From Bacteroidota bacterium (GTDB taxonomy: Bacteria; Bacteroidota; Bacteroidia; Chitinophagales; Chitinophagaceae), in NCBI GenBank assembly GCA_018267705.1, contig JAFDXX010000007.1:248001-312000 (forward strand): a stretch of 64,000 bases of DNA. The letters are read 5' to 3'. Positions 17,061 through 26,842 of the stretch are shown one piece after another. Position numbers and translations under genes: made by a program. The notes below the pieces were generated by a model. It was not told the DNA's origin. It made no database searches and saw only the letters and a list, made by a program, of their open reading frames with translations. Within the stretch, counting starts at the first letter, position 1; each line of letters begins with the position of its first letter.

Positions 17061-19493
17061 TTATTTAACGCCAAAAATTTGCACATGAAAGTTTCTCATT
17101 TGTAAATTAATAGGAACAGAATCTGTATAAAAAGCTACACTAAATACAAGATTTTTTATTTTTTTATAATCATCTAATGTAAACATATCATTGGTGCTTA
17201 CTTGGTTCCATGCACGCATTACAAAATCGCCTTTACTTAATGTAGCAATATCTCTTTTGCTCCAATATAAATAATTGCGTGTTTTTATTTCATCATCTAT
17301 CAAAGCAAATCTAAACGTTGGGTGTAAGTCTTCTTCTTTTGATGGAAGGTTTACTTCGGCTGTTGCTTCAACATACAAATATTTATATTCTTTTGGTACT
17401 TTATAATCACTCATTAACATAGTATCAGATGAATATGTAAAATATTTTTTTGTAGCCGTATCTGCATAATCAACCAACAATTTTTTATTGCCTATGGCGG
17501 TAGCTAATGATGCAGGAAAAATTTTATTATTATCGCACGCATAAGAGTTGATAGTAATAAAGTTGGTGCGTAATTTTTCAATAAATGTTTTAACAGAATC
17601 ATTCTTAATTTTTTGCAGAAATAAATCGGGCAAAATTTTGTACAACTGTCCATCAGAAATAAAATAATCTTTATATATATAATCATTTATTTCTCTTCCC
17701 CATTGCATAAATGCCATAGATTGTGTATTGCGAAATGCAGTAGCAGTATCCATTACACCACCCAACCATGATACTTCTTGCGGATGATAAGGCAGTTGTT
17801 TATAATTATTAAGAATTAATGATGAAAATGTAGGTGCAATATTTAAATGAGAATTGACCGATAAAAATTTTTTCGGTGCTTTTAACATAGGCGAATAAAT
17901 AATTAACGGTACATGATAATCATCTATTTGCCCTGTTATAGGAAATGAACCAATGTGATGATCGCCGGTAATAATAAAAATAGTGTTTTTATACTCGGGG
18001 CGTTTAGCATATTCTTTAAAAAATTTCTTCATACAATCATCACTAAACATATACGTAACTAAAACAGTTTTTGTTTCTTTTAAAGTTTTTTTTATGGCCG
18101 GGGTGACGTTTAATTTTTTTAATTTTTCATCAAACAGTTTTTCATACAAAGGTTTTTGTTCAAATAAATAAGGCATATGTGTAGTAGCCGTATGGTATAT
18201 ATTAAAGTATGGTTGTTTGGGTATAGAATCCATTACTTCAAAACTTCTGGCAAACAATGCATCATCGGGGTAGCCCATACTCCACCCTTCACTGCCAATA
18301 CCCATTTCTTTATATTTTGATGGATATTGGTTTAAAATAAAATCAGTACCCTGTGCACGTATGTATCCACCCATATTATCAAAATCGGTATTAAAGCCAA
18401 CCATAAAATTGGTTGTGTAACCATTGGCTCTTAGAATTTTTATGAGTGATAAATGTTCGGGCATTTCATTCATTATAGAAAATCCTTTTTTGCCATAAGG
18501 TAAAGAGCCGGTTAAAGAAGGGTGTGCAGCAAATGTTCCGGGAGCCGTACTTAAAAAATTATCCCATACCAAACTATGTTTTGAAAGAGAATCTAAGAAT
18601 GGTGTAAAGCTGGTGGCATAAGCATTTTCTCCACTAAAATCTCTTGATAAACCTTCAGAAACAATTAATACTATATTAGGTGGGGTTGTAGGATTTAAAT
18701 TGAAAAAACTTCCCAATACATCTTTTTCTTCCACTTTATGTAACAAAGGATATTCTTTACTTGTATATTGAAAGGGATGATTTTGTTGATAAAAATCAAT
18801 AGCATCTTGTAATTCTTTTGTTGTTAATTTATCGGCATTATACTTATCTTTTGTTAAAAAATAATTATAGCTATCCATTACCCAATAACTAAATTTATTA
18901 CAAGTTAAATAATAACCAGATGTTTGTGAAAACCAATCTGCCAAAGGGTTTGCAAACTTTACAAAACAAACAGATAATAACATAAATACAGCAAATGTTT
19001 TTGTTAATGCATTGCCGTAAATCTTCTTTTTTAATGCGGTATAATAAAAAATAAAGTAAAAAGAAATATAAAGAATAAATGGAATATATAGTTTAAACCC
19101 ACTTGTCATCATTTGTTTGGCAGTAAGCCAAGAGTCTTTTGTGCTTCGAGTAAAAAATTCGTGATCAAATGGAACATTACGTTCTGAAAAAACAATTAAT
19201 AAACTTAAGTATAATACAATACCAATAATATTTAAAGTATGAAAAAGAATAATGCCCGTTTTTTTATTTATAAGTGATAAAAGCAAAATCGGTAAAAAGG
19301 CAATGGTTGTAAAAATTAAACTAAACCAAACATCGTATAACAAACCATTCAACTCAAATAAAAAAGGATGATTAACAAATAAATGAGCTGCTATAAAAAA
19401 GTACTCATAAATTCTAATTAAGCAAATAGTAACAATAAATGCAGAAACAATTTTTATGTATTGTTTAAAAAAACTACTAAAGTTAAACCTCAT
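17061..19493 (-). CDS. Membrane sulfatase-superfamily protein, LTA synthase-like phosphotransferase
   Basis: 810 residues. Five hydrophobic helices in residues 12-180 precede an extracytoplasmic alkaline-phosphatase/sulfatase domain from about 270. Metal and nucleophile candidates are Glu280 in NIVLIVSEG, Thr320 in STAPGTFAAHPSL, the Asp in GYPDDALFARS, and the Asp-His-His of IITGDHHIGSFP. This is the architecture of lipoteichoic-acid synthase, OpgB and related enzymes that move phosphoglycerol or phosphoethanolamine from lipid to a glycan. Bacteroidota lack LTA, so a phospho-decoration of lipid A, glycan or osmoregulated glucan is more plausible; the substrate is not visible. A C-terminal extension of about 150 residues is beta-rich. 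Divergent from the next gene over 115 bases. Confidence 0.82.
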   Translation of the reverse strand: MRFNFSSFFKQYIKIVSAFIVTICLIRIYEYFFIAAHLFVNHPFLFELNGLLYDVWFSLIFTTIAFLPILLLSLINKKTGIILFHTLNIIGIVLYLSLLIVFSERNVPFDHEFFTRSTKDSWLTAKQMMTSGFKLYIPFILYISFYFIFYYTALKKKIYGNALTKTFAVFMLLSVCFVKFANPLADWFSQTSGYYLTCNKFSYWVMDSYNYFLTKDKYNADKLTTKELQDAIDFYQQNHPFQYTSKEYPLLHKVEEKDVLGSFFNLNPTTPPNIVLIVSEGLSRDFSGENAYATSFTPFLDSLSKHSLVWDNFLSTAPGTFAAHPSLTGSLPYGKKGFSIMNEMPEHLSLIKILRANGYTTNFMVGFNTDFDNMGGYIRAQGTDFILNQYPSKYKEMGIGSEGWSMGYPDDALFARSFEVMDSIPKQPYFNIYHTATTHMPYLFEQKPLYEKLFDEKLKKLNVTPAIKKTLKETKTVLVTYMFSDDCMKKFFKEYAKRPEYKNTIFIITGDHHIGSFPITGQIDDYHVPLIIYSPMLKAPKKFLSVNSHLNIAPTFSSLILNNYKQLPYHPQEVSWLGGVMDTATAFRNTQSMAFMQWGREINDYIYKDYFISDGQLYKILPDLFLQKIKNDSVKTFIEKLRTNFITINSYACDNNKIFPASLATAIGNKKLLVDYADTATKKYFTYSSDTMLMSDYKVPKEYKYLYVEATAEVNLPSKEEDLHPTFRFALIDDEIKTRNYLYWSKRDIATLSKGDFVMRAWNQVSTNDMFTLDDYKKIKNLVFSVAFYTDSVPINLQMRNFHVQIFGVK

Positions 19494-19608
19494 TTTAAAA
19501 TATGGTTAAGTGTCAAAATTAATTTTTTATTACTTTTTTTAACGCATTTTATTTTAGTTAAGTATTTTAATTCAAATTCTGCATAATCTTTGCAATTGAT
19601 ATACCTGC

Positions 19609-22600
19609 ATGAGTATTCATTCAACACAAATATTTCAAACTAACAAACCTACACGTTGGCAACGTTATAAATGGACATTACGCATACTAAGTTTATTTGC
19701 CGTTATTGCTATTATATTTTTAATCATAGCAGTAAAAAATCAGGCAAATACAAAAAATTATGGAGATATACCTGTTGAAGATAGGGCCATAAAAAAAGTT
19801 TTAACATCGGGTGTACCATCATATAGAGAAAGTAATATTGGTAAGCAATACAGAGGTATTAGAAAATTTATTCAAAACAAATGGGCTAAAGGACAAGGAT
19901 GCGGACAAAATGAAAAATTAGATTTATCTAACTCACCCTATTTTAGCGATAGCCTTGGCATACGTGCCGCATTCTATGTAGCATGGGATCCTCAATCACT
20001 TTTTTCACTTCATAGAAATATTTCAAAACTAAATTTAGTTTTACCGGAATGGTTATTTATTAATCCGTATGCAGATACACTTTATACAAAGTTTGATGAA
20101 AATGATAAAGCATACAAATTCATAAATGCATCAGGCGTAAAAATTATGCCTATGCTTTCTAACTTCAACGAATTTACAAAAGGCTTTAACGGTACTGCTT
20201 TACACAGGATAATGACAAATGAAAAAAAATCTACTCGTTTAATTAACGATGTAGTAAAAGTTTTAAAGCAATACAATTTTGCAGGATTAAATGTTGATTT
20301 TGAAGAATTAGAAGAAACAAAAAATGAAACACTTGCACAATTTCAAAAAAAATTATATAATACATTACATGCAGAAGGATTATTAGTTACACAAAATGTT
20401 TCTCCCTTTAATGAAGATTATGATTATGCGGAATTAAACAAATACAATGATTATCTTTTTTTAATGGCTTATGATGAGCATACCGAAACATCAAAACCCG
20501 GCCCTATTAGTAGCCAAAAATGGATAGAAGCCGCCATTGATAATATGGCTAAACATGTCTCCGCAAAAAAAATTGTTTTAAATCTTGCCGCTTTTGGATA
20601 CGATTGGAATTTATCTAACCATAAAAAAAATACAACAGTAACCTATCAAGAAGCATTGGTTACTGCAAGAGAAAGTGATGCCGTTGTAGAATTTGATAAT
20701 GATACCTATAACCTTTACTACAAATATTATGACGGAAATGATAATGAACATGAAGTACACTTTACCGATGCCGCTACCAACTTTAATACACTTCGTTTTG
20801 CAACAGAATATCAATTAGCAGGAACTGCTATTTGGCGTTTGGGAAGTGAAGATAGCAGAGTATGGACGTTTTATGATAAGCCAATGACAAGAGAAGCATT
20901 GAAAACATTCAACTTTAAAGATCTTACCGATGTAGATGGAAGTGAAGATGTAGATTATGTAGGTGAAGGAGAAATTATTGAAATGATTTCAACACCATCT
21001 GATGGACATATTACACCAGAAATAGATACTACAGGAATGTTAATTAGTGAAGAAAAATACGATAAACTTCCTTCAACCTATGTTGTAAAAAAATGGGGAA
21101 AAACAACCGAAAAAAAATTAGTACTAACTTTTGATGATGGTCCAGATCCACATTATACAAAACAAATTTTAGATACTCTTTCAAAATATCATGTACCAGC
21201 CGCTTTCTTTTTAGTTGGCTTTCAAGCAGAAAATAATATTCCTTTAGTAAAAAGAATTTATAGAGAAGGTCATGAAATAGGTAACCACACATTCTCTCAT
21301 CCCAACATGGCAGAAGTAGGAAAACAACGTGCCTTTTTTGAAATGGATGCAACAAGACTTTTAATAGAATGCATTACAGGCCATAGCACCTATTTATTTA
21401 GAGCCCCCTTTAATGCCGATAGCGATCCCGAAGCAAGAGAAGAAATGGTGCCCATTGCACTAAGCAGACAACGTAAATACATTACTGTAGGAGAAAGTAT
21501 TGACCCTAATGATTGGGAAAAAGAATATCAACCAAACATGAATGGAGATACCATTCTTAACCGTGCAATAAGTGCCTTTAATAAAAGAGTAAATGATGAT
21601 GGCCAAGATGAAGAAACACATATTATATTATTACACGATGCAGGTGGAGACCGCAGTGCAACCGTAGAAGCCACCGGTAAAATAATTCGTTACTTTCAGG
21701 CTAAAGGCTACAAGTTTGTGTCCATTGCAGATTTGTTAAACAAAAAACGCGAAGATTTAATGCCATCTGTAAAAACAAGTAGCGGCTATACATTATTTCA
21801 ATTTAATGTGTTTATAGTAGAAACAGGCTATTGGTTAGGGCAAATATTTTACTCGCTGTTTTTAACCTTTTTAATTGTTAGTTCAATACGCTTAATAACC
21901 TTAGCCATATTAGCTATACTAGAAAAAAGAAAAGAAAAAAAATTAAATATATTATTTCTTTCAAACAAGCCAACTAACTTTCCTTTAGTTTCTATAATTG
22001 TACCGGCTTACAACGAAGAAGTAAATGCAATAAGCTCCTTAACCAATTTATTAAAATGCAATTATGCCAACTTTAATATTGTATTTGTAGATGATGGAAG
22101 TAGCGATAATACTTATAAAGTTGTACAACAAGCTTTTGAAAACAATAACTTAGTTACTGTATTAACTAAGCCCAATGGTGGCAAAGCTTCTGCTTTAAAT
22201 TACGGCATTGCTCACACTAATGCAGAATATGTAATTTGTATTGATGCCGATACTAAGTTAGCAACAGATGCTATTAGTATGCTAATGCGTAATTTTCTTT
22301 TACCCGGCAATGAAAACATTGGTGCAATAGCCGGTTTAGTACGTGTAGGAAATGAATTAAATGTATTAACCAAATGGCAAAGTATTGAATATATAACAAG
22401 TCAAAATTTTGATAGAAAAGCTTTTGCTTATGTAAATGCCATAACCGTTATACCCGGAGCAATTGGTGCATTTAAAAAACAAGCAATTATAGATGCAGGA
22501 AGGTTTACAAGTGATACCTTGGCAGAAGATTGCGATATAACCATTCGTATTTTAAAAGCCGGATATATTATTGCCAATGAAACAAAAGCAATTGCATTTA

Positions 22601-23076
22601 CCGAAGCACCCGAAACTTTAAAACAATTTTATAAACAACGCTTTCGTTGGATATTTGGTGTATTACAAACTTTTTGGAAACATAAAGATGCCTTATTTGT
22701 TAACCGATACAAAGCACTAGCTTGGGTTGCTTTACCCGATATTTTATTGTTCAAATACATCATCCCTATTTTTACCCCCTTAGGAGATTTATTAATGATA
22801 ATTGGATTGCTTACAGAAAACCGTTCAAAAATTTTAACTTACTATCTTATTTTTTTAATAGTAGATGCATTAATTGCAGGGCTTGCTTTCTTCTTTGAAA
22901 AAGAAAAACCTTGGAAACTAATTTGGCTCATTCCACAACGTTTAATTTATCGTTGGTTAATGCTCATCGTTTTATTTAAAGCTGTTCGCAGAGCAATTAA
23001 AGGAGAATTACAACATTGGGGGGTTTTAAAAAGAACAGGTAATGTAAAAGATATTGCTACTACATCAACAAATTAG
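19609..23076 (+). CDS. Three-domain polysaccharide enzyme: GH18-like, CE4 deacetylase and GT2 glycosyltransferase
   Basis: 1155 residues. One N-terminal helix (about 24-44) leads into a GH18-like domain (about 95-440) with LNVDFEELEE: Asp230 and catalytic Glu232 are kept, though the first two Asp of the DGxDxDxE motif are changed. A NodB/CE4 deacetylase domain follows (about 495-720): TFDDGPD at 507-513 and zinc His560/His564 in NHTFSHP, then FRAPFNAD and LLHDAGGD. A helix near 750 and a processive GT2 domain (about 800-1020) show DDG at 828-830, DAD at 879-881, AEDCD at 972-976 and QRFRW at 1010-1014, followed by three or four membrane helices. GT2 with QxxRW makes beta-linked polymers. With CE4 and GH18 on the outside, synthesis, export and partial deacetylation of a GlcNAc-type polysaccharide is inferred. 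AATCTTTG at 19586-19593 may be the -7 box. Confidence 0.93.
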   Translation: MSIHSTQIFQTNKPTRWQRYKWTLRILSLFAVIAIIFLIIAVKNQANTKNYGDIPVEDRAIKKVLTSGVPSYRESNIGKQYRGIRKFIQNKWAKGQGCGQNEKLDLSNSPYFSDSLGIRAAFYVAWDPQSLFSLHRNISKLNLVLPEWLFINPYADTLYTKFDENDKAYKFINASGVKIMPMLSNFNEFTKGFNGTALHRIMTNEKKSTRLINDVVKVLKQYNFAGLNVDFEELEETKNETLAQFQKKLYNTLHAEGLLVTQNVSPFNEDYDYAELNKYNDYLFLMAYDEHTETSKPGPISSQKWIEAAIDNMAKHVSAKKIVLNLAAFGYDWNLSNHKKNTTVTYQEALVTARESDAVVEFDNDTYNLYYKYYDGNDNEHEVHFTDAATNFNTLRFATEYQLAGTAIWRLGSEDSRVWTFYDKPMTREALKTFNFKDLTDVDGSEDVDYVGEGEIIEMISTPSDGHITPEIDTTGMLISEEKYDKLPSTYVVKKWGKTTEKKLVLTFDDGPDPHYTKQILDTLSKYHVPAAFFLVGFQAENNIPLVKRIYREGHEIGNHTFSHPNMAEVGKQRAFFEMDATRLLIECITGHSTYLFRAPFNADSDPEAREEMVPIALSRQRKYITVGESIDPNDWEKEYQPNMNGDTILNRAISAFNKRVNDDGQDEETHIILLHDAGGDRSATVEATGKIIRYFQAKGYKFVSIADLLNKKREDLMPSVKTSSGYTLFQFNVFIVETGYWLGQIFYSLFLTFLIVSSIRLITLAILAILEKRKEKKLNILFLSNKPTNFPLVSIIVPAYNEEVNAISSLTNLLKCNYANFNIVFVDDGSSDNTYKVVQQAFENNNLVTVLTKPNGGKASALNYGIAHTNAEYVICIDADTKLATDAISMLMRNFLLPGNENIGAIAGLVRVGNELNVLTKWQSIEYITSQNFDRKAFAYVNAITVIPGAIGAFKKQAIIDAGRFTSDTLAEDCDITIRILKAGYIIANETKAIAFTEAPETLKQFYKQRFRWIFGVLQTFWKHKDALFVNRYKALAWVALPDILLFKYIIPIFTPLGDLLMIIGLLTENRSKILTYYLIFLIVDALIAGLAFFFEKEKPWKLIWLIPQRLIYRWLMLIVLFKAVRRAIKGELQHWGVLKRTGNVKDIATTSTN

Positions 23077-23148
23077 AATAGATAACAAAATTTAAAGCAG
23101 TTTATTTCTTTTCAATTTCCTTTACTTTGCAACACAAATTTTTACAAT

Positions 23149-24111
23149 ATGGCATTGAAAGATATTCAAGTACTCAACGAAAAAGAAACACGTGCAGGTT
23201 TTGGTGAAGGTGTATATGAAATTGGCAAAGCAAACGATAAAGTAGTAGTACTTACTGCTGATCTTGCAGGCTCTATGAAAATTGCCCCGTTTATTAAAGA
23301 ATTTCCTGAACGTTACGTGCAATGCGGTATTGCAGAAGCCAATATGATTGGTATTGCAGCAGGTTTAACCATTGGAGGCAAAATTCCTTATACAACCACT
23401 TTTGCAAATTTTAGTACAGGAAGAGTATATGATCAAATTAGGCAAAGCGTAGCTTATAGCGGGAAAAATGTAAAAATTTGTGCAAGCCATGCAGGATTAA
23501 CTTTAGGTGAAGATGGAGCAACACACCAAATTTTAGAAGATATTGGTTTAATGAAAATGTTACCCGGAATGACGGTTATTGTGCCTTGCGATTTTAATCA
23601 AACCAAAGCAGCAACAAAAGCCATAGCATCTTATCAAGGTCCGGTTTATTTACGCTTTGGCAGACCCAAATGGCCAAATTTTACAAAAGAAGATGGCAGC
23701 GATTTTGTAATTGGAAAAGCACAACAGTTAAGCGAGGGAACAGATGTTTCAATTTTTGCTTGCGGCCACATGGTATGGAAAGCTATTGAAGCAGGAAGAA
23801 TTTTAGAAGAAAAAGGAGTAAGTGTAGAAGTAATAAACATTCATACCATAAAACCTATTGATGAAGAAGCTATTATACAATCAATTACCAAAACAAAATG
23901 TGCCGTTACTGTTGAAGAACATAATATTATTGGCGGTTTAGGAGATAGTGTTGCACAAGTTGCTGCCAAACATTTACCCATACCAATTGAATATGTTGGC
24001 ACAAAAGATACTTTTGGCGAAAGTGGAACACCCACACAACTACTAACAAAATACGGATTAGATTCAATAAATATTGTTGAAGCAGCCAACAAGGTAATGG
24101 GAAGAAAATAA
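23149..24111 (+). CDS. Transketolase, C-terminal subunit
   Basis: 320 residues containing only the pyrimidine-binding and C-terminal domains of a thiamine-diphosphate transketolase: TRAGFGEGVYEIGKANDKV, the Glu-containing VQCGIAEANMIGIAAGL, and the FACGHMVWKAIEAG region. It matches the second subunit of two-subunit transketolases; the ThDP pyrophosphate-binding N-terminal subunit is not encoded upstream or anywhere in this window. It should act with that subunit in the non-oxidative pentose phosphate pathway. TTACTTTG at 23121-23128 is a possible -7 box. Confidence 0.88.
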   Translation: MALKDIQVLNEKETRAGFGEGVYEIGKANDKVVVLTADLAGSMKIAPFIKEFPERYVQCGIAEANMIGIAAGLTIGGKIPYTTTFANFSTGRVYDQIRQSVAYSGKNVKICASHAGLTLGEDGATHQILEDIGLMKMLPGMTVIVPCDFNQTKAATKAIASYQGPVYLRFGRPKWPNFTKEDGSDFVIGKAQQLSEGTDVSIFACGHMVWKAIEAGRILEEKGVSVEVINIHTIKPIDEEAIIQSITKTKCAVTVEEHNIIGGLGDSVAQVAAKHLPIPIEYVGTKDTFGESGTPTQLLTKYGLDSINIVEAANKVMGRK

Positions 24112-24138
24112 AACAACCTTATAATTCAAGATAAATAT

Positions 24139-24170
24139 AAAAACGCTATTGAATGTTCAATAGCGTTTTT
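24139..24170. terminator. Bidirectional terminator between the transketolase gene and carB half
   Basis: Perfect 15-bp inverted repeat, AAAAACGCTATTGAA (24139-24153) and its complement at 24156-24170. It has A-rich and T-rich ends on both strands and lies between two convergent genes. Confidence 0.9.
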
Positions 24171-24209
24171 ATTTAATATTTTATGATGAATTATCTATTC
24201 TTAAGCAAA

Positions 24210-25403
24210 TTATTTACTTAAGTGCATACTCCTTTCTTTATATAAATTTCTAAAATAAGGATCTCGTAAATCTTTAATAAAACGAATAGCTTCTCCCGTG
24301 CTTTTCATTTCAGGGCCTAATTCTTTATTCACTCCCGGAAATTTATTAAAACTAAAAACCGGTTCTTTTATAGCATAACCGTCTAACTTTTTTTCTAACA
24401 CAAAATCAGTAAGCTTATTGGCTTGCAACATTACTTTGGTTGCAATATTCAAATATGGAATTTGATATGCTTTAGCAATAAAAGGTGTTGTACGACTTGC
24501 ACGTGGGTTTGCTTCAATTACATACACTTTACCATCTTTAATAGCAAATTGTATATTAATTAAACCTTTAATATTTAATGCACGAGCAATTTTTTCACTA
24601 TAAAATTCCATTGTTTCAACAACCAATGGCGTTAGGTTAAATGCAGGTAATACTGCATTACTATCTCCACTGTGTATGCCTGCAGGTTCTATATGTTCCA
24701 TTACGCCCATTACATGAAAGTTTTCTCCATCAAAAATGGCATCTACTTCTGCTTCTTGGCAACGGTCTAAAAAATGATCAATTAAAATTTTATTTCCGGG
24801 AATATGTTTTAATAAACTAACTACTGCTTTTTCAACTTCATCATCATTAATTACAATACGCATTCTTTGCCCACCTAATACATAACTTGGTCTAACTAAA
24901 ACAGGATAACCCACTTTATTAGCAACCTCAATAGCTTCATCGGCTGTATAAGCTGTTCCATATTCGGGATAAGGAATATTTAGTTCTTTCAATAAATCAC
25001 TAAAGCGGCCACGATCTTCGGCAATATCCATACTGTCGAAAGATGTTCCAATAATTTTTATTCCTTTTTCGTGTAGGCGTTTTGCTAATTTTAAAGCTGT
25101 TTGTCCGCCCAACTGCACAATAACACCTTCGGGTTTTTCTAACTCTACAATTTCCCATAAATGCTCCCAATATACCGGTTCAAAATATAGCTTATCGGCC
25201 ATATCAAAATCAGTTGAAACCGTTTCGGGATTACAGTTTACCATAATGGCTTCATATCCACATTCTTTAATGGCTAATAAACCATGCACACAACAATAAT
25301 CAAACTCAATACCTTGCCCAATTCTGTTGGGGCCGCTACCTAAAACAATTATTTTTTTCTTAGAAGAAGGAATAGATTCGTTGGAAGAAAGTATTTTGCT
25401 CAT
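24210..25403 (-). CDS. carB: Carbamoyl-phosphate synthase large chain, C-terminal half as a stand-alone gene
   Basis: 397 residues corresponding to about residues 550-940 of full CarB. It opens with the second-half boundary motif IIVLGSGPNRIGQGIEFDYCCVHG, then GGQTALKLAKRL, the second ATP-grasp domain (YPVLVRPSYVLGGQRM, IEPAGIHSGDS, KVYVIEANPRASRTTPF) and ends near where Bacteroidota CarB proteins end, without an MGS-type allosteric domain. The N-terminal half (carboxy-phosphate synthesis and glutaminase contact) is absent. The ATG at 25403 has an in-frame TAA two codons upstream and a perfect -7 box at 25419-25426, so this is a separate gene, not a frameshifted remainder. It would phosphorylate carbamate with a partner encoded elsewhere, for arginine and pyrimidine synthesis. 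Confidence 0.9.
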   Translation of the reverse strand: MSKILSSNESIPSSKKKIIVLGSGPNRIGQGIEFDYCCVHGLLAIKECGYEAIMVNCNPETVSTDFDMADKLYFEPVYWEHLWEIVELEKPEGVIVQLGGQTALKLAKRLHEKGIKIIGTSFDSMDIAEDRGRFSDLLKELNIPYPEYGTAYTADEAIEVANKVGYPVLVRPSYVLGGQRMRIVINDDEVEKAVVSLLKHIPGNKILIDHFLDRCQEAEVDAIFDGENFHVMGVMEHIEPAGIHSGDSNAVLPAFNLTPLVVETMEFYSEKIARALNIKGLINIQFAIKDGKVYVIEANPRASRTTPFIAKAYQIPYLNIATKVMLQANKLTDFVLEKKLDGYAIKEPVFSFNKFPGVNKELGPEMKSTGEAIRFIKDLRDPYFRNLYKERSMHLSK

Positions 25404-25418
25404 TTTTTACAAATTGTG

Positions 25419-25426
25419 CAAATGTA
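25419..25426 (-). promoter_or_regulatory. -7 promoter box of the carB half
   Basis: TACATTTG on the minus strand matches TAnnTTTG of the Bacteroidota primary sigma factor and ends 15 bases before the ATG. No clear -33 TTG at the right spacing. Confidence 0.5.
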
Positions 25427-25524
25427 AGACTGTAGTTGTTTTGTTGAAGTTATTTTTTGTGTATAAAACAATATATGGTCATTATTACAACAACCTTATC
25501 AAAAAAATAAATGAAGTGGTTATA

Positions 25525-26712
25525 TTATTTTAACACGCCCAGCTCTTTACCAACTTTTGTAAAGGCTGCAATGGCTTTATCTAAATGTTGTTGTGTATGT
25601 GCTGCACTTAATTGTACACGAATACGTGCCAAACCTTTTGCTACAACAGGATAAAAGAAACCTATAACATATACCCCTTCACTTAATAATTTAGCTGCAA
25701 AGTTTTGTGCTACTACTGCATCATATAACATTATAGGAACAATAGGATGATCGCCGGGTTTTATATCAAACCCTGCTTCTGTCATTTTTGTTCTAAAATA
25801 TTTTGTGTTGTATTCTAATTTATCTCTTAACTCTGTGGTAGATGAAAGCATATCTAATACTGCAATGCTTGCTCCTACAATGCTTGGTGCCACTGTGTTT
25901 GAAAAAAGATAAGGGCGAGAACGCTGACGTAATAATTCTATAATTTCTTTTTTCCCAGAAGTAAATCCACCACTTGCACCACCTAATGCTTTGCCCAATG
26001 TGCCGGTAATAATATCTATTCTTCCCATTACATTTCTATACTCGTGCGTGCCTCTTCCTGTCTTTCCTAAAAATCCGGAAGAATGGCATTCATCAATCAT
26101 TACAATAGCATCATACATATCAGCTAAATCACAAATATTATCTAATTGTGCAATAGTTCCATCCATACTAAAGCTACCATCTGTTACAATAATTCTGCTG
26201 CGTAAGTTTTGTGTTTCTTTTAATTTTTCTTCTAAGTCATTCATATTGTTGTGCTCATACCTATAACGCTGAGCTTTACATAAACGAACACCATCAATAA
26301 TACTTGCATGGTTTAATGCATCGCTAATTATAGCATCTTGTTCATTAAATAAAGGTTCAAATACACCACCATTAGCATCAAAAGCTGCAGCATATAAAAT
26401 GGTATCTTCTGTACCTAAAAATTGTGCAATTTTTTGTTCTAATTCTTTATGAATATCTTGTGTACCGCAAATAAAACGTACACTGCTCATGCCATAACCA
26501 TGTGTATCTATTGCTTTATGTGCGGCTTCAATAACTTTTGGATGAGACGATAATCCGAGATAATTATTAGCACAAAAATTTAAAACTTTTTTTTCGCCAA
26601 CTGTAATTTCCGGGCCTTGTTCACTTGTAATAATTCTTTCTTTTTTGAATAATCCTGCTGATTCAATTTCAGACAGTTCATGTTGTATTCGGGTAACAAA
26701 TTTTAAATTCAT
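25525..26712 (-). CDS. kbl: Glycine C-acetyltransferase (2-amino-3-ketobutyrate CoA ligase)
   Basis: 395-residue PLP enzyme of the alpha-oxoamine synthase family that converts 2-amino-3-ketobutyrate and CoA to glycine and acetyl-CoA in threonine breakdown. Seen: LNFCANNYLGLSSHPKV, YGMSSVRFICGTQDIHKELE, DECHSSGFLGKTGRGTHE, the PLP-lysine segment TGTLGKALGGASGG, and RSRPYLFSNTVAP. The Kbl-specific FICGTQDIH separates it from KAS/ALAS and BioF relatives. ATG at 26712. No threonine dehydrogenase gene is adjacent. Confidence 0.93.
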   Translation of the reverse strand: MNLKFVTRIQHELSEIESAGLFKKERIITSEQGPEITVGEKKVLNFCANNYLGLSSHPKVIEAAHKAIDTHGYGMSSVRFICGTQDIHKELEQKIAQFLGTEDTILYAAAFDANGGVFEPLFNEQDAIISDALNHASIIDGVRLCKAQRYRYEHNNMNDLEEKLKETQNLRSRIIVTDGSFSMDGTIAQLDNICDLADMYDAIVMIDECHSSGFLGKTGRGTHEYRNVMGRIDIITGTLGKALGGASGGFTSGKKEIIELLRQRSRPYLFSNTVAPSIVGASIAVLDMLSSTTELRDKLEYNTKYFRTKMTEAGFDIKPGDHPIVPIMLYDAVVAQNFAAKLLSEGVYVIGFFYPVVAKGLARIRVQLSAAHTQQHLDKAIAAFTKVGKELGVLK

Positions 26713-26842
26713 ATAAGATGTTTTTAAAATAAATTATATTAAATAAATATTAATTGTTCAATGTTGAAAATTTTCTGCGGGAATTAAAAAGTTTTCTTGT
26801 GTTTAGATAAACAAATACAACCAAGTTGTTCATAAAAAATAT

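Noticed and set aside
24210..25524. Interpretation of the carB half as a frameshifted or degraded full-length carB
   Set aside because: An in-frame TAA lies two codons before the ATG, the 120 bases upstream show no carB N-terminal sequence, and a perfect -7 box precedes the gene.
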